Shown here piece by piece: positions 31,087-39,270 of a stretch of DNA of 43,114 nucleotides (position 1 is the stretch's first letter; each line of letters starts with the position of its first letter). The DNA comes from an uncultured Acidobacteriota bacterium. GTDB taxonomy: Bacteria > Acidobacteriota > Vicinamibacteria > Fen-336. The stretch is from contig CADEEV010000003.1 of the NCBI GenBank assembly GCA_902826455.1, positions 140,899 through 184,012 on the forward strand. The letters run 5' to 3'. Position numbers and translations under genes: made by a program. The notes below the pieces were generated by a model, which was not told where the DNA came from, did no database searches, and was given only the letters and a program-made list of their open reading frames with translations.

Positions 31087-31937
31087 CGCGCGAGCCGCAG
31101 GCCCGTGAGGATGATCGCGGCGCCGATCAGGCGCTGCACGCCGAAGCGCTCGCCCAGGAAGAAATACGACGCGACGCCGCTCAGGATGATGTCCACGAAG
31201 ATGTAGAGCGAGGCGTGGGCGAGACCCTTCTTCGTGATCGCCCAGTTCCAGATCCAGTAGCCGATGTAGACGGGCAACACGGCGGAGAACAGCAACGCGC
31301 CCATTACGCGAGGCTCGAGGCTCGCCCAGGGGAAGGCCAGGAGGTCGCGCCACGACCAGAAGATCAACGGAACCGCCCCGAGCGCCATCGTGTAGGCCAT
31401 GATTGTGCGGCCCTTGTAGCGCTCGAAGAGCACGCCGCTCGACAAGCCGTACACGGCGAACGACAGGGCGCTCACCAGGTTCAGCAGGTCGCCCGCGCCG
31501 AACGCGACGCTCACGCCGTGGCCGACGTCCTGCAAGAAGAACAGGATCGCGCCCAGGAACGCCACGCCGACGCCGATCCACTGGCGCCGGAGCACGGCCA
31601 CACCGGTGACCCACAGCAGGAGCAGGGCAAACACGGGCTCCGTTCCCTGGAGCAGGTTCGAGACGAATGCCGTCGTGCGGAAGAGGCCCTCCATGAAGAG
31701 GACCTGGTAGAGCGAGACGCCGGTGAAGGCGCAGAGCAACAGGCGCGGCAGGTCGCGGCGCTCGACCTTCCAGGGGCCGCCTTGCGCCGCGAGGACGCTC
31801 AGCCCGATGGCCGAGACGAGCACGAAGCGCACGCTCGACAGCACGGGGGGCGGCAGCGTGCCGAGCAGCCACTTGAGCACGATCATGTTGGAGGCCCAGA
31901 AGAGGGCCATGCAGAGCAGTGCGGCGTCGACGGCCAT
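31083..31937 (-). CDS. EamA/DMT-family transporter
   Basis: This 284-residue protein with about ten hydrophobic segments is built from two EamA repeats, the fold of drug/metabolite transporters that export amino acids, sugars or other metabolites. Typical blocks are ALFWASNMIVLKWLLG, RFVLVSAIGL, FTGVSLYQVLFMEGL, QWIGVGVAFLGAILFFL and SGVASYFFLGERFGVQRLIGAAIILTG. ATG 31937 was chosen; a GTG at 31955 would add six residues but lies inside the predicted -10 region. Its promoter box (TATGCT on this strand) overlaps that of the divergent methyltransferase gene. The substrate is unknown. Confidence 0.88.
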   Translation of the reverse strand: MAVDAALLCMALFWASNMIVLKWLLGTLPPPVLSSVRFVLVSAIGLSVLAAQGGPWKVERRDLPRLLLCAFTGVSLYQVLFMEGLFRTTAFVSNLLQGTEPVFALLLLWVTGVAVLRRQWIGVGVAFLGAILFFLQDVGHGVSVAFGAGDLLNLVSALSFAVYGLSSGVLFERYKGRTIMAYTMALGAVPLIFWSWRDLLAFPWASLEPRVMGALLFSAVLPVYIGYWIWNWAITKKGLAHASLYIFVDIILSGVASYFFLGERFGVQRLIGAAIILTGLRLAR

Positions 31938-31946
31938 GGATGCGCG

Positions 31947-31956
31947 AGCATACACT
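31947..31956. promoter_or_regulatory. Overlapping divergent -10 boxes (EamA transporter / methyltransferase)
   Basis: AGCATACACT reads TATGCT on the minus strand (31947-31952, 9 bases before the EamA ATG) and TACACT on the plus strand (31951-31956, 7 bases before the methyltransferase GTG). Both transcripts would be nearly leaderless. No -35 boxes were recognised. Confidence 0.5.
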
Positions 31957-31963
31957 GGAGCCC

Positions 31964-32680
31964 GTGGAAGGGACTCGTGAAGATGCCGACGTCGAGAGCT
32001 CGACCGACACGTACGCCCGGCGCTTTGCAGGGCCGGTCGGCGCGTACTTCCTCGAGGTCCAGGCCCGCACCACGTTGGCGCTCGTCCCGAAAGGCGCGTC
32101 CGTCCTCGACGTCGGCGGCGGCCATGGCCAGCTGACCGGGCCGCTGGTCGACGCCGGCCACGAGGTCACCATCCTCGGCAGCGACCCGTCGTGCGCCCGC
32201 CGTGTCGAGGCTTGGGTGAACACCGGACGCGCGCGCTTCCGCTCCGGCGACCTCTTGCGGCTGCCCTTCGAGGATCGCTCCTTCGACGCGGTGCTGGCGT
32301 TCCGCCTCCTGCCTCACGTCGGGCGCTGGCAAGGTCTCGTGGGCGAGCTGTGCCGCGTGGCGCGCCACGTCGTGGTGGTCGACTACCCCACCACGCGCAG
32401 CGTCAACGCGGCCTCCGGGGCGCTCTTCGGGATGAAGAAGGGCGTCGAGGGCGACACGCGGCCGTTCCGTGTGTTCTCGGACGCCGAGGTGCGCGACGCG
32501 TTCCGCGCGGCCGGCTTCGTGGCCGACGTGCGACGGCCCCAGTTCCTGTTCCCCATGGCCCTGCACAGGGCTCTCGGGATCGCGCCGCTCAGCCACGGCG
32601 CCGAGACGGTCGCGGCGGTTTCGGGGCTGACCTCGCTGCTCGGCTCGCCGGTCATATTGAGGGCCGAGCGTCGTGGCTGA
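31964..32680 (+). CDS. Class I SAM-dependent methyltransferase
   Basis: This 238-residue methyltransferase has SAM-binding motif I at VLDVGGGHGQLTGPL, a GSDPSC acidic loop, FRSGDLLRLPFEDRSFDAVLAFRLLPHV and a later VVVVDYPTTRSVN region, typical of type-11 methyltransferases. The start is taken as GTG 31964, downstream of the TACACT box with GGAG 3 bases before it. The open frame extends further left but would then overlap the divergent EamA gene. It overlaps the next methyltransferase by 8 bases, so the pair is co-translated. The substrate is unknown; envelope polysaccharide or lipid modification is a guess from the paired arrangement. Confidence 0.85.
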   Translation: MEGTREDADVESSTDTYARRFAGPVGAYFLEVQARTTLALVPKGASVLDVGGGHGQLTGPLVDAGHEVTILGSDPSCARRVEAWVNTGRARFRSGDLLRLPFEDRSFDAVLAFRLLPHVGRWQGLVGELCRVARHVVVVDYPTTRSVNAASGALFGMKKGVEGDTRPFRVFSDAEVRDAFRAAGFVADVRRPQFLFPMALHRALGIAPLSHGAETVAAVSGLTSLLGSPVILRAERRG

Positions 32681-33449
32681 AGCGCCCTGGGCCGTCGGCC
32701 TCTTCAGGAAGTCGGTCCTGAAGCAGCGCAAGCTGCGCGAGCTGACCGCGAGCCTCGGACCCAGCGAAGGGCTGCGCTGCCTGGACCTCGGCTCCGACAA
32801 CGGCGTGATCAGCCTGCTGCTGCGAGCCCGCGGCGGCTCCTGGGCCTCGGCCGACCTCACCGACGAAGCCGTCGAGTCGATCCGGGGCCTCGTCGGCAGC
32901 GACGTCCACAAGACCGACGGGATCCGGCTCCCGTTCCCCGACGCGAGCTTCGACCGGGTCGTGGTCGTCGACATGCTGGAACACGCCCCCGACGAAGCTG
33001 CTTTCGCCCGGGAGCTGGCGCGGCTCACCAGGCCCGGCGGCCTGCTGATCGTCAACACGCCGCACCTGAAGCCGACGCTGCTCCGCAGGCTGCGCCACGC
33101 GATCGGACAGACCGACGAGAAGCACGGACACCTGCGGCCGGGCTACACGCCCGAGCGGCTGCGGGAGATCTTCGGCGGCGGTTTCGAGCTGCGCGAGCAC
33201 CGCACCTACTCGCGCTTCTTCTCGGAAGCGGTCGACACCGCCCTCAACTGGGGCGTCGAGCGCCTGGGCAAGAAGGGCTCCGCCAAGGGCATGGTCGTCA
33301 CCGGCAGCGACGTCGCGAAGCACGCGAGGCTGTTCCGCGCCTACTCCTTGATCTACCCGATCGTCGCGTCCGTCGCGGCCCTCGACGCTCTCATCCCGTT
33401 CGTGTCGGGCTACATGCTGATCGCCACGCTGACGCGGCGCGTCCAGTAG
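32673..33449 (+). CDS. Class I SAM-dependent methyltransferase with hydrophobic C-terminus
   Basis: This is a 258-residue type-11 methyltransferase. Motif I is CLDLGSDNGVISLLL, followed by SADLTDEAVESI, GIRLPFPDASFDRVVVVDMLEHAPDEAAFARELARLTRPGGLLIVNTPH and HLRPGYTPERLREIF. The last 40 residues (LIYPIVASVAALDALIPFVSG) are hydrophobic and could anchor it to the membrane or bury a lipid substrate. GTG 32673 overlaps the stop of the preceding methyltransferase by 8 bases. The two enzymes may methylate sites on the same molecule, which is inference from the overlap. Confidence 0.87.
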   Translation: MAEAPWAVGLFRKSVLKQRKLRELTASLGPSEGLRCLDLGSDNGVISLLLRARGGSWASADLTDEAVESIRGLVGSDVHKTDGIRLPFPDASFDRVVVVDMLEHAPDEAAFARELARLTRPGGLLIVNTPHLKPTLLRRLRHAIGQTDEKHGHLRPGYTPERLREIFGGGFELREHRTYSRFFSEAVDTALNWGVERLGKKGSAKGMVVTGSDVAKHARLFRAYSLIYPIVASVAALDALIPFVSGYMLIATLTRRVQ

Positions 33450-33526
33450 CCTGAACGGGCCGAAGACTCACATCTCTTTACACACCGCTCGCGGACGGAT
33501 GCGCTAGCGTAGCTGCCACTTCTCCC

Positions 33527-33982
33527 ATGCCCCACGCGCTCAAGGTCAACGGCCGGCTCCGCGAGGTCGACGCGAGCCCGGACACGCCGCTGCTCTGGGT
33601 GCTGCGGGATCACCTCGATCTCACGGGCACGAAGTACGGCTGCGGCCTCGGCATCTGCGGAGCCTGCACGATCGAGATCGACGGCCACGCGGCCCGCGCC
33701 TGCCAGGTGAGCCTCGGCGACGCCCGGGGAGCGTCGATCACGACGATCGAGGGCTTGTCGGCGCAGGGCGATCACCCGGTGCAGGCGGCCTGGCTCGCCG
33801 AGGACGTCGCGCAGTGCGGCTTCTGCCAGCCCGGCATGATCATGGAAGCGGTGTGCCTGCTGGCCGCGCGGCCCGGGGCGTCCGACCGCGACATCGACGA
33901 GACGCTGCGCGATCACGTCTGCCGCTGCGGCACCTACCCCCGGATCCGCCGCGCGATCCACAAGGCCGGGCAGGCGAAGTGA
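33527..33982 (+). CDS. iorA: 2Fe-2S subunit of a molybdenum hydroxylase (isoquinoline 1-oxidoreductase alpha-like)
   Basis: This 151-residue small subunit of the xanthine oxidase family carries two 2Fe-2S clusters. The plant-type cluster is built by [21 protein letters not shown], and the second by [13 protein letters not shown] with [14 protein letters not shown]. It passes electrons from the molybdenum site to an acceptor. It overlaps the large subunit (GTGA). There is no FAD subunit, as in the isoquinoline oxidoreductase and aldehyde dehydrogenase branch. The ATG at 33527 lacks a clear Shine-Dalgarno site; TAGCGT at 33505-33510 is a weak -10 candidate. The true substrate may be another aldehyde or N-heterocycle, so the symbol reflects the family only. 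Confidence 0.92.
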   Translation: MPHALKVNGRLREVDASPDTPLLWVLRDHLDLTGTKYGCGLGICGACTIEIDGHAARACQVSLGDARGASITTIEGLSAQGDHPVQAAWLAEDVAQCGFCQPGMIMEAVCLLAARPGASDRDIDETLRDHVCRCGTYPRIRRAIHKAGQAK

Positions 33983-36111
33983 CGAGTCGTCGCGCCTTCC
34001 TGCAGGCGACCTCGCTGACCGGCGCGGCGCTGCTCCTCGACATCGGCCCCGACGCCGTGGCGGCGTCACCCGCGGCGACGTTCCGACCGACCGCGTTCCT
34101 GCGCATCGACGCCGACGGCTCTACCACCCTGTTCGTGGACAAGGCGGAGATGGGCCAGGGCGTCCGGACCTCCCTGGCGATGATCCTGGCCGAGGAGCTC
34201 GACGCCGACTGGAGCCGCGTGGCCGTCGAGACGGCGACGCCCGGGCCCGCTTTCCCCGACATGCACACGGCCGGAAGCGGGAGCGTGAGCGACGCCTGGC
34301 GTGGCCTGCGGGCGGCAGGCGCGGCCGCACGCGCGATGCTGCTGAGGGCCGCGGCGGAGCAGTGGCGCGTGGCGCCCGGCGAGTGTCGCACCGAGGCCGG
34401 CGCCGTGATCCACGCTCGCACGAAGCGCCGGCTCGGCTACGGCGCCCTCGTCGCCCGGGCCGCGGCGCTGCCCGTGCCGAAGGACGCGCCGCTCAAGAAG
34501 GAAGCGGACTTCCGCCGCGTCGGCACCCCGCAGCGGCGCGTCGACGGACCCAAGATCGTGACGGGCTCCGCGCTGTACGCCGCGGACGTGCGCGTTCCGG
34601 GCATGAAGTACGCGACGCTCGTGCGGTGTCCCGTCGAGGGTGGAGCCGTGAAGAGCTGGGACGGCGCCGACGCGCTGGCGCGACCGGGCGTGCGCGGCGT
34701 CGTGGCGATCTCGAACGGCGTGGCCGTGATCGCCGACAGCACCTGGGCGGCGCTGAAGGGCCGCGAGGCGTTGCGCGTCGAGTGGGACCTGGGCCCGAAC
34801 GCGGGCTTCTCGACCGCGGCGCTACGCGAGGAACGCCTCACGGCCGCACGCCGCGGCGGCGAGGTGGCCCGCAACGACGGCGACGTCGACGCGGCCTTCC
34901 GCGCTGCGGCACGGACCCTCGAGGCCGAGTACGAGGACTCCTACCAGGCCCACGCCTCGGTCGAGACCCTGGCGTGCCTCGCCGACGTGAAGCCCGACCG
35001 CTGCGAGGTCTGGGTCGGCACCCAGTCTCCGAACCGCGCGCAGAAGATCGCCTCCGAGGTCGCGGGCGTGCCGGAGGGCGAGGTCACGCTGCACCTCACG
35101 CTGCTGGGGGGCGCCTTTGGCCGGCGCATCGCGAACGATTTCGTACGCGAGGCCGTCGAGATCGCCAAGGCGGCGAAGGTCCCGGTGCAGCTCTTGTGGA
35201 CACGGGCCGACGACACCCACCACGACTACTTCCATCCGGCGCAGACCCACGTGCTGCGCGCGGCGCTCGACGCCTCCGGCCGGCTCACCGGCTGGCGCCA
35301 CTCGGCCGCGGACTCGTCGCTCACGATGTTCGGCACGCCGGACCGGAAGGACCCCGATACGTTCCAGCTCTGGGGCGCCCACGACAACCCGTACGCGATC
35401 CCGGCGCTGCGCACGGACCTGTCTCTGTTCGACTCGCCGGTGCGCACCGGGGCCTGGCGCGCCGTCATGTATCCGCCGAGCGTGTTCGCGCGCGAGTCGT
35501 TCCTCGACGAGATCGCCCACGCGAGCGGTCGCGACCCGCTGGAGCTGCGCCGCTCGCTCCTGACGGAGCCCCGCCTCGGCGAAGTCCCTGGCGGCCGGCC
35601 CATCGATCGCCACCGGCTGCGGCGCGTGCTCGAGGTCGCGGCCGAGAAGGCCGGCTGGGGCACACCCCTCGGCGCCGGGCGCGGCCGCGGCATCGCCTGC
35701 AACATCTACCACCGCTCCACCTGCGTCGCGCAGGTCGCGGAGGTGACCGCCGCGGGCGACTCCGTGCGCGTCGATCGCATCGTCACGGCGGTCGACTGCG
35801 GCACGGTGGTCAACCCCCTCGGGGCCGAGGGACAGGTGGAGAGCGCCATCGCCTGGGGACTGACGGCCGCCCTCAAGTCCGAGATCACGATCGCGAAGGG
35901 GCGCGTCGAGCAGTCCACCTTCCGGGACTTCCCCGTGCTGCGCATCGACGAGATGCCGCAGGTCGAGACGCACTTCGTCCGCACGCCCGACGCGCCCGCC
36001 CGCGGTCTCGGCGAGCAGTGCGTGCCGACCGTCGCGCCGGCCGTGATGAGCGCGCTCTTCGCGGCCACGGGCCGCCGGGTGCGCCGCCTGCCGCTCCGGG
36101 GTCCCGCCTAG
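33979..36111 (+). CDS. iorB: Molybdopterin-binding large subunit of isoquinoline 1-oxidoreductase-type hydroxylase, Tat signal
   Basis: This is the 710-residue catalytic subunit, binding molybdopterin cytosine dinucleotide. GTG 33979 overlaps the small-subunit stop and opens a twin-arginine-type signal ([20 protein letters not shown]), so the folded complex is probably exported. Family blocks include [61 protein letters not shown] and the C-terminal [15 protein letters not shown], whose E679 is the expected catalytic base. The small subunit has no signal and would travel with it. Isoquinoline, another N-heterocycle or an aldehyde could be the substrate. Maturation genes (XdhC-like, MoCo synthesis) are not in the window. 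Confidence 0.93.
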   Translation: MTSRRAFLQATSLTGAALLLDIGPDAVAASPAATFRPTAFLRIDADGSTTLFVDKAEMGQGVRTSLAMILAEELDADWSRVAVETATPGPAFPDMHTAGSGSVSDAWRGLRAAGAAARAMLLRAAAEQWRVAPGECRTEAGAVIHARTKRRLGYGALVARAAALPVPKDAPLKKEADFRRVGTPQRRVDGPKIVTGSALYAADVRVPGMKYATLVRCPVEGGAVKSWDGADALARPGVRGVVAISNGVAVIADSTWAALKGREALRVEWDLGPNAGFSTAALREERLTAARRGGEVARNDGDVDAAFRAAARTLEAEYEDSYQAHASVETLACLADVKPDRCEVWVGTQSPNRAQKIASEVAGVPEGEVTLHLTLLGGAFGRRIANDFVREAVEIAKAAKVPVQLLWTRADDTHHDYFHPAQTHVLRAALDASGRLTGWRHSAADSSLTMFGTPDRKDPDTFQLWGAHDNPYAIPALRTDLSLFDSPVRTGAWRAVMYPPSVFARESFLDEIAHASGRDPLELRRSLLTEPRLGEVPGGRPIDRHRLRRVLEVAAEKAGWGTPLGAGRGRGIACNIYHRSTCVAQVAEVTAAGDSVRVDRIVTAVDCGTVVNPLGAEGQVESAIAWGLTAALKSEITIAKGRVEQSTFRDFPVLRIDEMPQVETHFVRTPDAPARGLGEQCVPTVAPAVMSALFAATGRRVRRLPLRGPA

Positions 36112-36116
36112 TCCGT

Positions 36117-36122
36117 TACACT
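36117..36122 (+). promoter_or_regulatory. Possible -10 box for the phosphodiesterase-like lipoprotein gene
   Basis: TACACT ends 6 bases before GTG 36128, in the only 16-base gap after the hydroxylase gene. The mRNA would be leaderless. No -35 was found. Confidence 0.35.
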
Positions 36123-36127
36123 GCCGC

Positions 36128-37768
36128 GTGGTCAGCGTCTCGCGGCGACTCTCCGGCCGTGCCGCCCTCCTGCTGCTCTCCAGCCTCGGGATGGCCTGCG
36201 CGCGGGAGGACCGGCCGGTGCGCGGGCTGTGGAGCGGCTCCGTCGAGACCGACGGCGTGCCGGTCAGCCGGGCGACGTTGAGCGGAGCTGCCCAGTGCCG
36301 GCTGTTGCGTCACCGCGGCCAGGACCTCGAGCTCCGCATCGCCGGCACGAGCCCCGGTCCGGCGCAGGTGCGGATCAGCGACCTCGCGACCGGCGCGCCG
36401 CGCGTCGTCGCGACGGAGACCCTCGCCGAGCGGGCCGGCGCGTTTGCCCGCGAGCTGCGGGTCGCCGCTGCCACCCTCGGTGCGACCGACTGGGTCGGCC
36501 TGGGCTTCGACCGCGGCGGCATCGTCATCGAGTCCCTGGAGGTCGTCGAGGCCGATCGGCCGCGGGTGATCGTGCTGGGGCTCGACGCCCTCACCTGGCG
36601 CGTCCTCGATCCCCTGCTCGCGGCCGGCCGGCTTCCCCACTTCCAGGCGCTGCTGCGCGCCGGTGTCGCCGGGCGGCTCAAGTCGGTGCAGCCGCTGCTG
36701 TCACCGGCGATCTGGACGACCATCGCGACGGGCCAGGGTCACGGCGCCCACGGCATCCACGGCTTCGTGGACGACGCCGGCAAGCTCGTGCACTCGGGCC
36801 AGGTGAAGACGAAGCGGATCTGGGAGATCGTGGGCGAGCACGCCGGCGCCACGGTGGGCGTGAGCGGCTGGTTCGTCACCTGGCCCGTCGACGCGGTGAC
36901 CGGCTTCATGCTCTCGGACCGCGCCACCTCGGTCACCCCCGGCGACAGGGAGCGGCCGCTGTCCTTCCACCCCGCGGCTCTCCAGGACGCCTTCGATCCC
37001 ATCGTCCGCGAGCGGCAGCGTCGGTCGGTGGCCGAGCTCGCGCGGTTCACGCCGTTCCCGTTCGAGGCCGGCTGGCGCGAGCGGCTGAAGCCGGGCGATC
37101 CCGCCTACGAGCGCAGCGCGTCCCTCGATCCCGTGCTGCTGCGCGTGTTCCAGCGCGACTCCTCGCTCGTCGAAGGCGGCCTGCAGCTGCTCCAGGCCCT
37201 CGAGCCCGACCTGTTCCTTACCTACCTGCGCGGCAGCGATCACGCCCAGCACGCGTTCTGGTTCGAGCGGGCGCCCCAGGATGCCCTCACGCCCGTGGAC
37301 CCTGAGAACCAGCGCCTGTTCGGCGGGATCATCGACAACTACTACGTGTACCTCGACGAGGCCCTCGGGCGCTTCATGAGCGTCGCGCCCCGGGACACGG
37401 TCTTCCTCGTGCTGAGCGACCACGGCTTCCGCACCGAGGTCGTGGGCAACGGACCCGAGCGCCGCCCCGCGGCGCGCCACGAGCTCGAGGGCGTCTACGC
37501 CGTCTCGGGCCCCGGCTTCCGCCGCGGCGTCCGCGGGCCGGAGCTGTCGGTCTTCGACGTGGCGCCGTTGCTGCTCCACCTCTACGGCCTGCCGGCCGCG
37601 CGCGACATGCGCGGCCGCGTCCCCGTCGAGCTGCTGGATCCGCCGCCGGCCGCGGAGCCGGCGCGCATCGACAGCTACGGCAGGCGGGCGACGTCGGGGA
37701 GCTCGCGGGAGAGCGCCGCCGACGCCGACATCGTCGAGCAGCTGAAGGCGCTGGGCTACATCCAGTAG
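36128..37768 (+). CDS. Lipoprotein of the alkaline phosphatase / nucleotide pyrophosphatase superfamily
   Basis: This 546-residue lipoprotein starts at GTG 36128 and has a signal ending in the lipobox SLGMAC. Residues about 30-140 look like a small beta-sandwich. The catalytic domain (about 140-500) has VIVLGLDALTWRVLDPL (metal Asp), QPLLSPAIWTTIATGQGHGAHGIHG (nucleophile Thr region), YLRGSDHAQHAFWF, LVLSDHGFRTE and RPAARHELEGVYAVSGPG (metal His). It belongs to the same superfamily as the lipoprotein at 6254 but is shorter and lacks its Lys-rich insert. Type I phosphodiesterases act on nucleotides or phospho-alcohol groups; the natural substrate here is unknown. The end converges with the diguanylate cyclase gene, 8 bases away. 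Confidence 0.88.
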   Translation: MVSVSRRLSGRAALLLLSSLGMACAREDRPVRGLWSGSVETDGVPVSRATLSGAAQCRLLRHRGQDLELRIAGTSPGPAQVRISDLATGAPRVVATETLAERAGAFARELRVAAATLGATDWVGLGFDRGGIVIESLEVVEADRPRVIVLGLDALTWRVLDPLLAAGRLPHFQALLRAGVAGRLKSVQPLLSPAIWTTIATGQGHGAHGIHGFVDDAGKLVHSGQVKTKRIWEIVGEHAGATVGVSGWFVTWPVDAVTGFMLSDRATSVTPGDRERPLSFHPAALQDAFDPIVRERQRRSVAELARFTPFPFEAGWRERLKPGDPAYERSASLDPVLLRVFQRDSSLVEGGLQLLQALEPDLFLTYLRGSDHAQHAFWFERAPQDALTPVDPENQRLFGGIIDNYYVYLDEALGRFMSVAPRDTVFLVLSDHGFRTEVVGNGPERRPAARHELEGVYAVSGPGFRRGVRGPELSVFDVAPLLLHLYGLPAARDMRGRVPVELLDPPPAAEPARIDSYGRRATSGSSRESAADADIVEQLKALGYIQ

Positions 37769-37776
37769 CCCGCGGT

Positions 37777-39237
37777 CTAGCGGCGGTTGTCCTTGTCCTT
37801 GTACATGCGCTCGTCGGCGAGGCGGATCAGGGCCTCCTTGGAGCGCGCGTCGAGCGGGTAGGTGGCGACGCCCAGGGAACAGCCGATGCGGGCGTTGATG
37901 CCTTCCTCCTGCAGGAAGGTGTGGCCCTCGATCATCTGGCGCAGCTTGTCGCCGAGGGCGATCGCCGCGTCGGCGTCGGTCTGGGGCAGGATCACGACGA
38001 ACTCGTCGCCGCCGTAACGGGCCGGGTAGTCGGTCTCGCGCACCGCGGCGCGCAGCAGGAAGCCCACCTCGCGCAGCACGCGGCTGCCCCGCAGGTGGCC
38101 GAACTGGTCGTTGATGGGCTTGAAGCGGTCGAGGTCCACGAAGATCAGGGACAGCGTCGAGCGGTAGCGGTCGACGAGCTTCAGCTCACGGTCGAGGATC
38201 TGGTGGAAGAAGCGGAAGTTGTAGAGCGGGGTGACCTCGTCCGTGATCGACATCTCCCGGGTCTTCTGGAACAGCCGCACGTTCTCGAAGGCGAGGGCGA
38301 CGGAGTCGGCGAGGGGCTGCACGTGGGCGAGGGTCGCGTCGTCGTAGGCCTCGGTGCTCTTCGAGCCCAGGGCCAGCACCCCGATGCCGCGGCCTCGTGA
38401 ATTCAAGGGCAGGATCACGTAGGAGCGGATCCCCTCCTCGAGCAGGCGCATGTCCTCGATGAAGCGATGGTCGTGGAGCAGGTCGCGCTGCAGGATCGGC
38501 TTGTTGTTGAGCACGACCGACCCGGGGCCGCTGCCCACGACGGGCAGCACGCTTCCCAGGCCCCAGGTGGACTCGTCGGGGTAGCCGGTGATCTCGATGT
38601 AGTCGCCCGATTCGTTCACGAACCCGCAGGCGAGGCGATCGAAGGACTGGAGCGCCGCGATCTCCTTCGCGAAGGCCGGCACGACGGTCTTCAGGTCCAT
38701 GCTGGCGGTCAAGGCCGCCGAGATGCGGTTCAGGAACTCGAGGCGCGAGGTGCTCGCGCGCAGCGCGGCATAGAGGCGCGCGTTGTCGAGACCGGTGCCG
38801 ATCTGCTTCCCCACCGCTTCGAGCAGCTCGAGGTCCGGCGCCATGCTCTCGTCGTCGGCGTCGTGGATCGTGAGCACGCCGAGCTGCCGCTGCTTGGTCA
38901 TGAGCGGCGCCGCCGCGAGCCAGCCGCCCTGCTCGAGCTCCTTCACCAGGGGCCGGCCGCGGTCGAGCGACGCGCGCGCCAGCTCCATCGTCGCCGCCAT
39001 GTCGCTGCTGGGGGCCCGGAACTGCGCGGCGGGCCGGAGGACGTGCTCGTCGTCGGTCGTGAGGGTGAGGCCGCCGGTGACGCCCAGGGTGCGCACGACG
39101 TGCTCCAGGGTCGAGGCCAGCAGGCCCTCTTCCTCGATCTCCACGGTGAGGTCGTCGACCAGGGACATGAGCGCGCGGATGGTGCGGTCCTGCGCCTCGC
39201 TCGACGGGGCGACGTGGGCGCGGTCGCGGGGGCTCAT
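37777..39237 (-). CDS. GAF-GAF-GGDEF diguanylate cyclase
   Basis: This is a cytoplasmic sensor of 486 residues. Two GAF domains (about 35-155 and 165-315) probably bind a small ligand, and a C-terminal GGDEF domain (about 320-486) makes cyclic di-GMP. The active site is intact (RYGGDEF at about 406-412), and a feedback-inhibition I-site RETD (about 400-403) lies exactly five residues upstream. No transmembrane segment or phosphodiesterase (EAL) domain is present. LFVDLDRFKPINDQFGHL-type metal and nucleotide residues are also kept. The start is ATG 39237; no Shine-Dalgarno site is seen, but an extended -10 (TGCTATCGT) lies 9 bases upstream. It is downstream of glpD on the same strand. Confidence 0.94.
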   Translation of the reverse strand: MSPRDRAHVAPSSEAQDRTIRALMSLVDDLTVEIEEEGLLASTLEHVVRTLGVTGGLTLTTDDEHVLRPAAQFRAPSSDMAATMELARASLDRGRPLVKELEQGGWLAAAPLMTKQRQLGVLTIHDADDESMAPDLELLEAVGKQIGTGLDNARLYAALRASTSRLEFLNRISAALTASMDLKTVVPAFAKEIAALQSFDRLACGFVNESGDYIEITGYPDESTWGLGSVLPVVGSGPGSVVLNNKPILQRDLLHDHRFIEDMRLLEEGIRSYVILPLNSRGRGIGVLALGSKSTEAYDDATLAHVQPLADSVALAFENVRLFQKTREMSITDEVTPLYNFRFFHQILDRELKLVDRYRSTLSLIFVDLDRFKPINDQFGHLRGSRVLREVGFLLRAAVRETDYPARYGGDEFVVILPQTDADAAIALGDKLRQMIEGHTFLQEEGINARIGCSLGVATYPLDARSKEALIRLADERMYKDKDNRR

Positions 39238-39246
39238 GGCGCGCTC

Positions 39247-39255
39247 ACGATAGCA
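39247..39255 (-). promoter_or_regulatory. Extended -10 element TGCTATCGT for the diguanylate cyclase gene
   Basis: On the minus strand TGCTATCGT fits the TGn-TATnnT extended -10 form and ends 9 bases before the ATG. The identical 9-base string precedes glpD at 40718-40726, with a very similar distance to the start codon. No -35 is needed for this class. Confidence 0.5.
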
Positions 39256-39270
39256 AGATTCAGGGGGGCG

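Noticed and set aside
33478-33510. TTACAC ... TAGCGT as a -35/-10 promoter for the molybdenum hydroxylase genes
   Set aside because: The spacing is about 21-22 bases, too long for a standard promoter; the TAGCGT is kept only as a weak -10 remark.
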